Source of the DNA: Beverwykella pulmonaria
Taxonomy: Eukaryota; Ascomycota; Dothideomycetes; Pleosporales; Melanommataceae
Length of the DNA stretch: 64,000 bases
Assembly: GCA_001599595.1 (NCBI GenBank)
Contig: BCHH01000005.1
Location: forward strand, 396,608 to 460,607
Direction of reading: 5' to 3'
In this document: positions 45,801 to 58,520 of the stretch, one piece after another
Numbering within the stretch: position 1 is the first letter of the stretch
How the letters are laid out: each line of letters starts with the position of its first letter
Made by a program: the position numbers and the translations under genes
The notes under the pieces: model-generated
Seen by the model: the letters and a program-made list of their open reading frames with translations, nothing else
Database searches by the model: none
What the model was told of the DNA's origin: nothing

Positions 45801-46827
45801 TGCAAGGTGCAAAGTGGATGAATTGGCCTGAATCTGGTGTGAATGGGAGGCAGGCGGCGGCGTCTGAGCGTTAGCTACCCTAGTCGCAGACCTGTGCGCG
45901 CCCTGTCGGAGCGGATGTGGGAGAGCACACGACGGCGGTTTGGGAGGGCGACATGGCACAGCCAAGAGGACCAAGAGCTCGCAGTCTGGGGATCTCAAGG
46001 GCGCAATTGCTTCAATTCCAGTTTCGGCCTTTGTGCTCAGGCGCCGGAGCGAGGGATGGCGGCGCATCGCAGAGTTTGCGGCCTGGGATGGCCGAGGACA
46101 AGAAACAACTAACGGGTAGCTGTCTGGGCCGAATTGACGTGCGCCAAATGCGCGCGGGATTCGGGGGAAAGTTGCTCGCTCACCTGGGCAAGATAGGACA
46201 TGCCTCGCAGCAAGCACACGCCCACCCTGCCCACCCTACCCACGTTGTTGGCCGCGCTGTGAATGGTCCACCCTGGCCTGTGGTTGCTGAGGACTCTGCC
46301 GCTAGTGCGCGCCCACAGGTCATTCTTAAAGCTGCTCGCTCCCCTCATCCCATCCAGCAGAGAGTTGCCCTCATCGACCTCATCAACAGCTCTCCTCCCC
46401 TCCCCCTCTCCACTCCGTGCTCCCTGGACGGCGAGACAGTCTCAATTGCGCTTCGCGGCTGGGTCTGCGTCTGTATACCACGTGTTTGTCCCGCTCAGGT
46501 ACGTTGCCACCGCCGCCGGGCTGGTGTGTCGTCGCGAGCTCACCAAAGCTGGCCTGCCCAAGCTCACCAAAGTTGGCATGCCGGAGCTGCAAGCTTGCTT
46601 GGAGCTCAGGCTGTCCAGCGACGGAAGCTCGCCGCGACGCTCGGACCCGCCCCATTAAAATTACCACAACAATTCACTCACCCATCCGCGCAGAATTTAA
46701 TCCTCGCACTCCAGCGATAAAAACCCGCGCTCACCCGCCTGTTCTGCAACTTGTCCCCGTATCGCGAACAGCTTCATCTACGTCGACAATCATCGCTAGC
46801 CACCGCTAAGGCTCTCCCGCAGTCACA
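39851..46827. other. Seven-kilobase stretch without recognisable genes, PMA1 upstream region
   Basis: Many overlapping frames of 60-270 codons occur, above all in the GC-richer part from 44.8 to 46.8 kb, but none has a known domain, membrane pattern or splice structure. A minus-strand frame at 43589-43320 (NPYYGIPTSITREPLGRINN) has the most protein-like look, without a family. A 24-base direct repeat (46537-46560 and 46561-46584, AGCTCACCAAAG core) lies in the PMA1 leader. The last 110 bases before PMA1 are pyrimidine-rich with a GATAAAAAC box near 46717, as in highly expressed fungal promoters. Confidence 0.4.
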
Positions 46828-49800
46828 ATGGCCGAGGTAAGCCGCCGCCCAAGCTCTTGCAGCTCCCTGTCGCGCGACGCTAAGCTGATCCTGGTCCAGA
46901 ATACTGGCGCCGTACCGCCAAACCACCTTGGCACTAACGTCCCGAGTGGTCACCTTGTGAGTGTTCGCACTTGGAGCGAATCTTAGCGACGAATTGTGTG
47001 CTGACAAGCGCGCGCAGGATGAGAAGAAGGAATATGGCAACGGCACACAGCAGACCAACCTGCCGCCCAAGGTCGAGGACGATGATGAAGACGACGAGGA
47101 CATTGATGCCCTGATCGAGGACCTCGAGTCCCAGGACGCCGCCGTTGATGATGACGATGAAGAGACGGCTCAGCCGGGCGGCGAGCGCGTCATCCCCGAA
47201 GAGCTTCTCCAGACCGACACCCGCCAGGGTCTGACTTCGGCAGAGGTCCTGGCCCGCCGGAAGAAGTTCGGTCTCAACCAGATGAAAGGTGCGTGTCGCG
47301 ACTATCGCGTCCATTTCGCGCGAATTGTACTGACTCTGCGCAGAGGAGAAGGAGAACTTGATCCTCAAGTTCCTCGGCTACTTCATCGGTCCCATTCAGT
47401 TCGTCATGGAGGCCGCCGCCGTCCTCGCCGCTGGTCTTCAGGATTGGGTCGATTTCGGTGTCATTTGCGCTTTGCTTTTGCTCAACGCTTGCGTTGGTTT
47501 TGTCCAGGAATTCCAGGCCGGTAACATTGTCGAAGAACTCAAGAAGACTCTCGCCCTCAAGGCCACGGTCCTCCGTGACGGTGCTCTGACTGAAATCGAG
47601 GCTCCCGAAGTCGTCCCCGGAGATATCCTCCAGGTCGAGGAAGGTACTATTATCCCCGCCGACGGTCGCATTGTCACCGAAGACGCTTTCCTCCAAGTCG
47701 ATCAGTCTGCCATCACCGGCGAGTCTCTCGCTGTCGACAAGCACAAGGGCGATGTCTGCTATGCTTCCTCCGCTGTCAAGCGTGGCGAGGCTTTCATCGT
47801 TATCACTGCCACTGGTGACTCCACTTTCGTCGGTCGTGCTGCCTCCCTCGTAGCCAGTGCCTCGAGCGGAACCGGTCATTTCACTGAGGTGCTCAACGGT
47901 ATCGGAACAGTTCTCCTCATCTTGGTTATCCTTACCCTCTTGATCGTCTGGGTCAGCTCTTTCTATCGCTCCAACCACATCGTCACCATCCTTGAGTTCA
48001 CCCTCGCTATCACGATCATTGGTGTCCCTGTCGGTCTCCCCGCTGTCGTCACCACCACCATGGCCGTCGGCGCTGCGTACCTCGCCAAGAAGCAGGCTAT
48101 CGTCCAGAAGCTCAGCGCCATTGAGTCCCTCGCTGGTGTCGAGATTCTCTGCTCTGACAAGACTGGCACACTCACCAAGAACAAGCTCTCTCTCGCCGAG
48201 CCCTACACCGTCGCCGGTGTCGAGCCTGAAGATCTCATGTTGACTGCTTGCTTGGCTGCCTCGCGCAAGAAGAAGGGTATTGACGCCATCGACAAGGCAT
48301 TCCTCAAGGCCCTCAAGTTCTACCCCCGCGCCAAGTCTGTCCTCTCCAAGTACAAGGTCATTGATTTCCACCCCTTCGATCCCGTCTCCAAGAAGGTTCA
48401 GGCTATCGTCGAATCTCCCCAGGGTGAGCGCATCATCTGTGTCAAGGGCGCACCGCTTTTCGTTCTCAAGACCGTCGAGGAGGACCACCCCATTCCCGAG
48501 GCTGTCGATGAGGCATACAAGAACAAGGTCGCTGAATTCGCTACCCGTGGTTTCCGTTCGCTCGGTGTTGCTCGCAAGCGCGGTGACAGCTCTTGGGAGA
48601 TTCTCGGTATCATGCCCTGCTCTGACCCTCCCCGTCACGATACCGCCCGCACTATCAACGAAGCCAAGACTCTCGGTTTGTCCATCAAGATGTTGACTGG
48701 TGATGCCGTCGGTATCGCTCGTGAAACCTCCCGCCAGCTCGGTCTCGGTACCAATGTCTACAACGCTGAACGTCTCGGTCTCGGTGGTGGCGGTGAAATG
48801 CCTGGATCTGAGGTCTACGATTTCGTCGAGGCTGCCGATGGTTTCGCTGAGGTCTTCCCCCAACACAAGTACAACGTCGTCGAGATTCTGCAACAGCGTG
48901 GTTACCTCGTTGCCATGACTGGTGATGGTGTCAACGATGCTCCCTCCCTCAAGAAGGCTGACACCGGTATTGCCGTCGAAGGTGCTTCTGATGCTGCCCG
49001 TTCCGCTGCCGATATCGTCTTCCTTGCCCCCGGTCTCGGTGCCATTATTGACGCTCTCAAGACTTCCCGACAGATTTTCCACCGCATGTACGCCTACGTT
49101 GTCTATCGTATTGCGCTGTCTCTGCATCTTGAATTCTTCCTGGGTCTGTGGATTGCCATCCTCAACACCTCGTTGAACCTCGAGCTGGTCGTCTTCATTG
49201 CTATCTTCGCTGATATTGCTACCCTCGCTATCGCTTACGACAACGCCCCCTTCAGCAAGTCCCCCGTCAAGTGGAACCTTCCCAAGCTGTGGGGTATGTC
49301 CGTCCTTTTGGGTGTCATCTTGGCTGTTGGTACCTGGATTACTCTCACAACCATGTTCCCGTACCAGAACCTCCCCAACGCGGCTGGTCAAGGTGTTAGC
49401 GGCGGTATCGTCCAGAACTTTGGTGTCCGTGATGAAGTCCTCTTCCTCCAGATCTCCCTGTCTGAGAACTGGCTCATCTTCATCACCCGTGCCAATGGTC
49501 CCTTCTGGTCATCCATCCCCTCGTGGCAACTATCCGGTGCTATCCTGATTGTCGACATTATCGCCACCTTCTTCTGCTTGTTCGGTTGGTTCGTTGGTGG
49601 ACAAACTAGCATTGTCGCTGTCGTTCGTATTTGGATCTTCTCCTTCGGTGTCTTCTGCGTCATGGGTGGTGTCTACTATCTCCTCCAGGACAGCGTTGGC
49701 TTCGACAATCTGATGCACGGCAAGTCACCAAAGAAGGACCAGAAGCAGAGGTCACTAGAAGATTTCGGTAAGCCCATCCTAATAACATCTCATCCCTTTA

Positions 49801-49872
49801 GACATTTTGCTAACATATCTTGCAGTTGTTTCATTACAGCGTGTCTCGACACAGCACGAGAAGAGCGCATAG
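46828..49872 (+). CDS. PMA1: Plasma-membrane H+-ATPase
   Basis: Five exons, 46828-46836, 46900-46956, 47018-47288, 47344-49767 and 49826-49872, encode 935 residues. The first exon holds only three codons. The N-terminus has the acidic run [21 protein letters not shown]-type landmarks follow: [16 protein letters not shown] with the phosphorylated Asp384, KGAP for ATP binding, [10 protein letters not shown] and [20 protein letters not shown]. Ten membrane helices are expected. The C-terminal exon restores [20 protein letters not shown], the autoinhibitory tail whose Ser/Thr are phosphorylated on glucose activation in yeast. It pumps protons outward and drives nutrient uptake. Codon use is strongly biased to C-ending codons, as for a highly expressed gene, which also opens a long antisense frame. 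Confidence 0.97.
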
Positions 49873-51036
49873 AGTCGCTAAGTAATTTAATGATATTTAT
49901 ATGAAGGAGGAGGAGGGATGGGTAGCTAGGCACCTATCCCCTAATAGAATTAAAAATACTGTAAAACACTGCGGGCACTGGGCGGGGTCAGCTTCTCTCG
50001 GGCTTGATCTTCGTCGTCATCCTCACTTCGCGCCACTTTTCCTTTCAACCTTTTGTGTTTTTTCAGTAATACCTGCTGTGCGCTCAGTAATGAGCGGCGG
50101 CCTGCCAATCTTGTACAGAAGCTAGAATGGAAGAAGTGGGAACTCGATATGTTTTGCTTGTCTCGTGCCACATATGATATCAAGCTTTGCAGTCCATCGG
50201 TTCAGTGAATATGCCCTATCTTCCTTATTGACAACAATCCTAAGGCTTTGCTGCTGTCGCGAGGTGCCCTATCTCGTGGTCCTCTGTGGCACGTGTTTGG
50301 AAGGCGTAGGATATCTCCTATCCCAACACACAAAGGACGTTGGTCTGCATCCATAGCACCAAAATATGAGCTAACAGGCTGCAACGAACATACATTGCTC
50401 CCATCAATACCATGTCGTCCTTAACCCCACTGCCTATTCCGGCGTTTCCGCGGTGTTGCGGAGTCATCCGAGTGGTTCATGCAAACCATGTGCGCTTCTA
50501 ACTGAAGTGTCTAGTATGTCTAAAGTCTAGTGGTCTAGTGGAGAGATGTGTCATGTCCGACTTTGCGCTTATCTTACTGATCGTTGGGTAGCGTTGAGAC
50601 TGGATATCTCTTGAGGGATGCAGGTTGTTGGATGTGAGATGGACATGCAAGTCATGACCGAGTTTGAGCTTGGTACGAGTCTTACATCACCAGCATAAGT
50701 CATGTGCATACTACACTACAGACTGAAGAACTCCAACTCTTTTGGTAATTGTGAAGGGGTTTGGTGTAGAGGTCCAAGGGTGTTGGTAGACGCATGGCGT
50801 CATATGGACTCTACCCCACCTTTAGCCGTCTCAATTCCGCACCTTCTTACTCCTGAACCTGCACAACCGCACAACCGTGTAACCTCGGAACGTCTCTTTC
50901 AACCTCAATCTTGTTTTATCAATTGATGCTGAAAACTCTAGCACGAGCACGAACTATACCCCCACTTTCTTGCTCTAGACATAGAATTCAATTGTTCCAA
51001 TCATTACCCCTCTTGTGCTGTGTTACTGCAAGAACA
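49873..51036. other. Intergenic between PMA1 and the aldo-keto reductase
   Basis: About 1.16 kb of PMA1 3' region and promoter of the next gene. An in-frame ATG at 50926 lies upstream of the chosen start. No RNA gene, repeat or other coding region is recognised. Confidence 0.45.
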
Positions 51037-52304
51037 ATGGCGCACATTAATACCCCGATCCTGAGCCTCAAGCTCAATGATGGAAAGTCTATCCCGATGC
51101 TTGCGTACGGGACGGGCACGGCGTGGTATAAGAAGGGGGAGGAGAGTCAGATCGACCAGGGAGTTATTGATGGGGTGAAGATGGCTATTAAACTCGGGTA
51201 TACGCACCTTGACGGGGCCGAAAGTATGTCACCCTATTCTTGATTTCATTTTTATTTTTATTTTATTTTTATCTTTTGCAAAAGGAAACTCCGGTTGATA
51301 TGTTGGTGGAGTGTACAAAACGGAGCCCGAACTCGGAATCGCGATCAAGGAAAGCGACGTGCCGCGAGAGAAACTGTTCGTTACTACGAAAGTCCTGGAT
51401 AGTGTGGGGGATATCGAGAATGCGCTCAAGAGTAGCTTGAAGAAGTTGCAACTCGACTATGTTGATCTGTAAGAAACATTCCTTCCAATTCCTCGAGTTG
51501 AGTTAATGTGGGGACATAGCTGATGTGAGCTAGGTATTTGATTCACTCGCCCTTCTTCGCGAAAACCGACGAGGAGTTGCAAAATGCCTGGGCAGGCATG
51601 GAAGTCGTTCAAGCAGCCGGCCTTGCAAAGTCAATTGGCGTTTCTAATTTCCTGCCTAAGCATATCGAGGCGGTGCTCAAGACGGCCAAGGTGGTTCCTG
51701 CCTGTAACCAGATCGAGTTCCGTATGTAACTCCGGGGTGTAGTTTCTAAGTCATGCTGCAGAGTCCTTGCAATATGCTACTTAGGTAGTGTCTTACATGT
51801 GCTCTAAACAGTCTGAGAAGCTATATCGAACCCCTTAGCTCTTTTGGATAGTTGCTGATTTTATCAGATCCTTATCTTCAGCGCACAGAGCTACTCGACT
51901 ATAGCAAGAAGCACGGTATCGCCACAACGGCTTACGGCCCGTTAAGTGCGGTGACGAAGGGGAAACCTGGACCTGTTGATGACTATCTAGTCAGCTTGGC
52001 AAAGAAGTATGGGGTCAGTGAGGGAGAAATCTGTCTCAGGTGGTGTATTGATCAGGATGTTGTGGCGATTACTACGAGTGTAAGTTGCTTACCCCTTCTC
52101 CGAACTCCGTTTTCCCACGGAATGACCAAATATAGACCGATGCTGACAGTTTGATAGGGCAAGGAGCAGAGACTTTCGGATTACCTCCGCGCTACTACGT
52201 TCAAGTTGACACCTGCAGAGATCAAGGAACTGAATCAGTTGGGACAGCAGAAACATTTTCGACTATACTGGAATAACATCTTTGACAAAGATGATCGGTC
52301 GTAG
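51037..52304 (+). CDS. Aldo-keto reductase
   Basis: Five exons, 51037-51223, 51312-51468, 51534-51721, 51868-52079 and 52158-52304, give 296 residues. The ATG at 51037 ([20 protein letters not shown]) gives the usual AKR start; an upstream ATG at 50926 would add 37 residues, perhaps a mitochondrial leader. AKR features are [11 protein letters not shown] with catalytic Asp and Tyr, KLFVTTKV with the Lys, DYVDLYLIHSPF with the His, SIGVSNF, CNQIEFHPYLQ, and a C-terminal cofactor segment around ITTSGKEQRL. This is the AKR2/3-like fungal group of NADPH-dependent carbonyl reductases; the substrate is not predictable. Every junction keeps frame. The 145-base third intron is longer than its neighbours. 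Confidence 0.9.
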
Positions 52305-53300
52305 ATTGTGGAGGCAATGTGAGAGGAATGTATTTTGCTTTTCGACGGAAAGTTCGTGTATTGATCAGCTTGATCTCCTAGACTAGGTTTGTCGAGATAC
52401 ACGTAGATTCAAAGAACCATGCCTCTACAGACTGTAAAATTCGCAGGGACCTGGTGAAAAATAACTTCAGTGAGGGAATTACACGAGAAGGTAACAAACT
52501 GTCTATAACTATTCCTGGGATTAACCTCGCCATACTCATGATGAAAGTAAACCAGCATATAGGAAAACACTACTAGGTTGATTATGAACAGCCACCAATA
52601 CCACTAGAGTTTAGCTGAAGCACCAATGAAGTATATGATCTGCGGTACGATCCACAATTTCGAAGTTCTCTAAAGCTTCGGAATACCATGTTTGTAGGAC
52701 AGAATTCAGCTGCAACACAGCAAGGTCACAGACTCAGAGATGAGATGACGTGACTCGATTGGACATTTTCAGTTACCCAAATCCTTGTCATCTCCATTAC
52801 TCTAAGCCTAGAATTAAAGTTTATTGAAAGCTGAAGAAGGCGACTGATGAGGATTCCTTGCCAGTCTTCTCTGGCAAGTACGACATATTTCGAATGATTA
52901 GCTGAATTCTTTCACTAATTGTTACAATCAACCAAAACATATTATTCTAAAGGAGAGCTTTTGTGTGAGGCTTTAGCTGGACCTCAAGGCATTGGTGGTC
53001 CACGTGACCTTAGTCAAGGATGGCATCTGGGCACGGGCCTCAATTCATTCTTGTGGCCAAGCGGCTTGATTTCCTTTTCAACGACACCTTCTCACCCTCG
53101 ACATCTCTCACGTCTCCACGCACCCATCGCGCGCTGCCACAGTGCGGTCTGCACTTTGCGAAAGGTTAGTTCGCACACAGCGCTGAAATCGTCTACCACC
53201 GGCGCGGTCCATTGGTACGACTGTCTCCTCTCCGTCGAGTCCACCTAACCCGCCTCCACCTGACCGCAGCCATCACATTCAAGTGTTGACCGACGTTAAG
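52305..53300. other. Intergenic, nothing recognised
   Basis: About 1 kb between the aldo-keto reductase and the SF3b gene. Only short frames are present. The CT-rich part from 53040 to 53290 is probably the SF3b promoter and leader. Confidence 0.45.
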
Positions 53301-55216
53301 ATGCCCGGTGTCGTCGCGAAGGGCGGAAAGAAACAGGCAGCGAAGAACGCCTATCGCCGATCGAAGAGAAAGGCCAAGCGCGATGTACGTCTTACCCCCC
53401 ATCCTACGCTGGCTGCTGGCGCAAGTTTTGCAAGCTGGGCATGAGCGCTGCTGCTCGCACAGACGCTATCAGTGGCTCTCGCCCTTCGCTCGTGAGCTTG
53501 CCTTGGTTGAGCCCCTTGGCGAGTGAAGCACATGCGAGGCTTGCCCTTGCAGCGACATTATTTCTCGTGCTGTTACTGACCAGTCCGTAGGAAACTCCAT
53601 CCGAAGCGGGCGACTCTGTCGGTCGGACCGAATCACTTGCCTCAGACAGCGAAACTAGTACCCAGAGCGATGCGCAAGCGGTGCGGCCCACTGATCTACT
53701 GAATTTGGATGATGTCGAGAACGAGTACGACCTGGATAATCCGCTATTCGAGGAATACAAGAGCATTTTCCAAAAATTCAAGGAGCCGACAGCCGAGGAG
53801 GTGGCGAAGGAAGTAGAGAAACCGGAAATATACTACGAGGATGATGACATTCCGGATGAGGAGGAGGGAGAGAAGAAGGTGTCAAGGAAGGCCTGGAAAC
53901 AGATGAACAAGCTGTCGATAGCTCAGCTGAAGGCGGTTGTGAAGAAACCCGAGCTTGTCGAATGGACTGATATATCATCCTCAGATCCTCGTCTTCTAGT
54001 TGCAATCAAGGCCCAGAAGAACGTGGTACCCGTTCCGACTCACTGGTCGCTTAAACGCGAGTATCTATCTTCAAAGCGAGGGATTGAGAAACCGCCTTTC
54101 GCTCTGCCAAAGTTTATTCAAGAGACAGGCATCTCGGAGATGAGAGACGCAGTCCTTGAGAAACAAGCTGAGATGACTCTGAAGCAAAAGCAGCGAGAGC
54201 GTGTACAGGGCAAGCTCGGCAAGCTCGACATCGACTACTCCAAACTTTACGACGCTTTCTTCCGACGCCAGACCAAACCCGAATTGACACGCTACGGCGA
54301 GGTTTACTACGAGGGTAAGGAGTACGAGACAGACCTAAAGCATCTCCGACCTGGTGAGCTGAGCGACGAACTTAAGGATGCACTTGGTATGTCACCTGGC
54401 CATCCACCACCATGGCTTATCAGTCAACAACGCTTCGGACCCCCGCCATCTTATCCCAGCCTGCGAATAGCTGGTGTGAACGCGCCAATTCCACCAGGAG
54501 CTCAATGGGGCTATCTTCCAGGTCAATGGGGAAAGCCACCTCAGGACGACAACGGACGCGCATTGTTCGGTGGTGATCTCTATGGAACAGCTATCCTAGA
54601 ACAACAGCAGCAGCCGACCCAACTGGGTGAGCCTGTGGAGCGAACTCTGTGGGGAGGCCTGCGGGCCGAGGGAGAGAGCGAGGCTGAGGAGAGTGACGAA
54701 GAGGAAGACGAGGATGAGGATGAGGATGAAGAAGGCGAGGAGGACATAACTGGTACCCAAACATCTATGACCACGGCGTCAACCATGCCCTCCGAGATCG
54801 GTGGTACGGAGAGCATCAGTGGTGAGTTCACTTTACGGAAGAATCGCAAAGGAATCGAGACAGAAGAGCCAGGTGCACCGCGGAGCGCTTATCAGGTTTT
54901 GCCTGAGAAGAACATCCAAGCAACCGGCTTCTTCGGCGGTGAGCATGCATATGATCTAGATGCTGCCAAACGCGACACGTTTGACAACAGGAAGAAGCGA
55001 AAGGCCGGCGATATTGACGTGTCCGTTGATGTCGACGCTTTGGGTGACAGTGATAAATTGGACAAAGAAGCATTGAGGAAACAGTATGAGGCACAGCAGA
55101 AGGCGGAAAAGCAAGGGCAATGGCAGAGCATTGATCAGGATGATTTGAGCGAGATGATCGCTGCTGAGAGCCGCAAGAGGGTGAAGAGGGATGACGAGAA
55201 GCGTAATCGGCGCTGA
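53301..55216 (+). CDS. Splicing factor 3b subunit 2 (SAP145/CUS1 homolog)
   Basis: Two exons, 53301-53384 and 53591-55216, with a 206-base intron, give 569 residues. The basic N-terminus (KNAYRRSKRKAKRD) is followed by the DUF382 domain, KKPELVEWTDISSSDPRLLV to ALPKFIQETGI. The PSP domain comes next, with LRPGELSDELKDALGMSPGH, PPPWLISQQRFGPPPSYPSL and VNAPIPPGAQWGY. An acidic run (EEDEDEDEDEEGEED) and a charged, possibly coiled C-terminus (EALRKQYEAQQKAEKQGQWQ) complete it. SF3B2 is part of the SF3b complex of the U2 snRNP, which anchors U2 at the branch point. The order and length fit ascomycete homologs. Confidence 0.93.
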
Positions 55217-56073
55217 GCTACTCGCTCCTCTGTCGACCGCTCGACTGAGTGAGCATTGGAACGAGGACTAGGCTGTTTTGTAAAGATATTAAGCATGAAG
55301 GTGGCAGATTTTAGGTGGGCTGGCGTAATGGGTATTAGGGGAATCGGTGGGTTCAGGGCTTTCAAGGGAGGTCAGAGCGAGGACGACTGCGAGCGCCCAC
55401 AGGAGGATTGCTTCAATCAAGACCAAGATATCCTCAAACGTTGGGGCGAGCTGTGGATGAAATGGAATTCAATAGTGAATATGTCAAGACTCAATGGTCA
55501 AGAGGACCGGATAACAGCACAAGAAGATTAGCGCGGCGGATATATTGCGATTGGGTGCGACTTGAAGAAGCCTCTTTGAAGGCAGCAGCGCTTGTCTTGA
55601 ACGATTCGTCCAACTGCGTCCCAGCCCTTCGTCCCAGCCTCACGATCGCATCCATTGCCAATGGCTAAACTGCATAGCTTTCCGTTGTGTCACAGTAACA
55701 TTGCTCGGCGGTAGGGGGGTACGCGAGACTTCTCGTTCAAAAGTGCTCCACGTGGATACAATAGGAGTCAGGAAGGCTAGTTGACTCTTTTGCTCAATGC
55801 CTGGGATCGACTGTGCGGCTTTACAGCGAATCGGGATAGTCGCTAACCATTTCATGAGGCTTATAAGTCCATCACGTGACCCCAGATTTCGCGTTGCCAT
55901 CGCCCGGCCGCGCCAACCTGGAAACTTCAACTTTTCGCAAACTCGTCCCGCGACCACGCCTCTGTCTCCCTCCTTCTGCACCCTATTTTGGGTAACTTTC
56001 TCACTCTGAATCATACACGTACTGCCTCTTTCGCTCTTGTCAGCATAGCACAGCATTCTTATTTGTCGCAACA
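55217..56073. other. Intergenic, nothing recognised
   Basis: This 857-base stretch separates the SF3b gene and the RS-rich gene. A 91-codon plus frame (55256-55531) lies just after the stop codon of SF3b and has no recognisable family. The CT-rich part near 55920-56070 is likely leader of the RS-rich gene. Confidence 0.4.
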
Positions 56074-57978
56074 ATGGATAGGGACAGAGATCGAGACCGT
56101 GATCGAGACCGGAGGTATGTCGCCCATCACCGTCGCATTTTTACAAAAGCGCCAGTGTCTGTGGAGGAAGACCGCGATTTAGAACGGGGTCAAAAAGAAT
56201 CAATCTGTACCTGCAAGGCGTCGCCGTAAATGCTAGGTGTGGTGTTACCGCCCTGGCTGAGCAGCAGACATCCCCAATCCAATACTGGCTCATCACAATC
56301 CGCTTACTTGCTTCTTTTACTCATAGCTGACGTTCTCATAGAGACGATAGGTACTCTAATACTTACCGCCCTGGAGAGCGACCTCGCTCCCCAGGCCCAC
56401 GTATCGATAGCTACCGCTCGGCTCGCTCCCCATCCCGTCGCGATCGGCCCCCTCTTGCTGCGGATACCTATACTCCACGAAGCGCTCGCCCGCGAAGCCG
56501 TTCGCCTGGTTTTCGTCAACGGTCCCGCAGCCCAAGACGGGATGACGACCGGTATAGGGCGAGACCTCGATCGCCACCGCGTCGGGGATTCTCCCCACAT
56601 AGGGACGATTACAGAGAACGTGCAAGGTCTCCTCGACGAGGTGGATATGATTCATATTCAACGCGCTCACCGCGCCCCCGCGAGAGGTCTCCACCGCCGA
56701 GAGAGAGACAGGTTTCGCCGGCGAGGAGCCGCGGTGTGAGGTCGCCGCCTCCGCGTCCAGGCAGATATGAGGAGCCTCGTTCACGTGCACACAGGTATGG
56801 ACCTATCCCTCTCGTCCGGTTGATGCTTTGACTGACTTTCTCATAGCCCCTATCGTAGATTCTCACCTCCGCGTGACCCTCGAGACACTCGCGACCGCGA
56901 CTACCGTCGTCGATCGCCCTCCCCCAGACGTGATCGGGCTGAAACCTTCATAGCGGACACTTGGAGGCGCAGGTCGCCCTCCCCAGCTAGACCAACTTAT
57001 GCTTCCAATGATGCGTCTGGTAGGGAGTCGGCCGCGACTTCTCGTCGGTCCTCACCGCCGCCTGTCCACCCTAGCAGGGCTGTCCTCGTAGTGGATGAGC
57101 GACCTCTTGTTGTGAGAGAACCAGTCTCTGCACCTAGGTCTCCCATTCGGGAGCGAGAGCTAGATAGGGAGAGAGAATATCCTCAACGAGAGCGGGAGAG
57201 ATCTCCTCCGCGACACCGTGACACCCCACCAACTGGGCCTCGTGGTGACCGGGAGTTTGCTCCCCCCACTGGTCCATCCGTGCCTACTGGCCCATCGGCA
57301 TCCTACCGCAACGGAGAGAATGGGTTCTCAAGAGCCCCGCCTACCGGCCCAGCTGGTCGCGCATATCCCTCCCCAGCCATTTCGCCCCCAATTGGCCCGT
57401 CGAGCTCGACTCCGCAACCACCTACCTATCCGCGTGCGCACAACCCTGGTCTCGCTCCAACGCGTCCGCGAGGAGGTGGCCGTGGCGGATTCCAGTACGA
57501 CTCTCCCCGTGATTTCTCTGGCCTGCCTCCTCGCCGTGGTTCAACCCACTGGGGTGGACGAGGCGGCGCTGCCTTCTATGGCGGTGGCGGCGGTGGCGGC
57601 GCGCCCTCTGGCCCTCGTGGCCCCGTAAGTGGAGCGACGCCATTCGCACCCCCTTTCCGGGGATCCAGCAACAGCACCTCGACAACATACCCTCGCACCC
57701 AACGTTTCCGCGATCATCTTTCGGACTTGCCTAAGGAGATACCCGGGGGGCAGAAAGCTCCTGAATTGTTTGATAAGAGCAAAATTCTCAAGCTTGAGGA
57801 GGAGGCACGGCGATTGCGGGAAATGATTGATGCGAAGGAGGCGGCCAAAAGACAGAAACTTCGCGAGTGGGATGGTCTGGAGAAGGATGCCAACAATGCC
57901 GCTCTGAGGGCTGATCTCGCCGAGCAGCAGTTGAGGTCCTTGAATGGAGAGAGCGAAGTTAGTGGAGCGGCGTTCTAG
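56074..57978 (+). CDS. Arg/Ser-rich protein, likely splicing-related
   Basis: Three exons, 56074-56114, 56342-56794 and 56847-57978, give 541 residues. The start is a run of Asp-Arg repeats (MDRDRDRDRDRDRR). About 270 residues follow of RS/SP-type sequence with many RSPSRR, RSPRR and SPPPR sites, then repeated PPTGP motifs and a Gly-rich segment (RGGGRGGF, AAFYGGGGGGGAP). The last 80 residues form a charged helix, likely a coiled coil: KILKLEEEARRLREMIDAKE to LRADLAEQQLRSL. There is no RRM or PWI domain, so it is not a classical SR protein; it resembles SRRM-like matrix proteins by composition. It sits between two RNA-machinery genes on the same strand. Role in splicing is inferred from composition. 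Confidence 0.75.
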
Positions 57979-58520
57979 TTGCAACCTCCCGCGTACGCTG
58001 TCTTGGCTTGGAAATGGTTGGTAAGGAAGCCTCCTCTGACTACGATACTTTTGCTAAGTAGTGTAGTTGGAGAGGATTTGTCAGAGTTAAAATCTTGGGA
58101 TAGATTTTTATGATCGTGATGGCATTTGACAGCGAAAATGTTCGAATTGGTGGCATGGGCAGCGAAGGGAGCTCGTGGGCTCGAAGTTGAGCGTCTTGTA
58201 TATCAATCATGGATTCAATTCTTTCAATATATTATATCAGACATCGAACTCGCTGCTTGTAGTTTGAAAATCCCAGGAATACTGCCGAAATGCTTTCTAT
58301 ACTAAAATACCTCCTGGCAAACACTGCAGGACAAAGTAGAGCTATGTGATCCTTTTACCCTTGAAGGTTGAGCGAAGCTCGCGATTGGTCCCCCACCCCA
58401 GGTCTGACTCGCAGCAAGCTGCAGCGGCCGCTAAAATTTATCGACATGCACGAAAGTTCCCATCCGACTCATCCTGGCCATCCTCACAACCATCTACTTA
58501 CTGTGTGAGATATCTCCACC
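57979..58520. other. Intergenic, promoter region of RPC2
   Basis: This 542-base gap is AT-rich in the first half. The frame of RPC2 is open further upstream (from 58346), but the first 58 codons of that stretch do not match the family and are read as leader sequence and intron. Confidence 0.45.

Noticed and set aside
45917..46720. 267-codon plus frame in the PMA1 leader region
   Set aside because: Composition is that of GC-rich non-coding DNA, several equally long frames overlap it, and no family or splice signal supports it.
47274..49391. A 705-codon open frame antisense to PMA1
   Set aside because: It mirrors the strongly biased codons of PMA1 (C-ending codons and few antisense stops). 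The translation is acidic and repetitive and matches no family.
50480..50570. tRNA-like GGTCTAGTGG words
   Set aside because: No acceptor stem, anticodon arm or B box can be folded around them.
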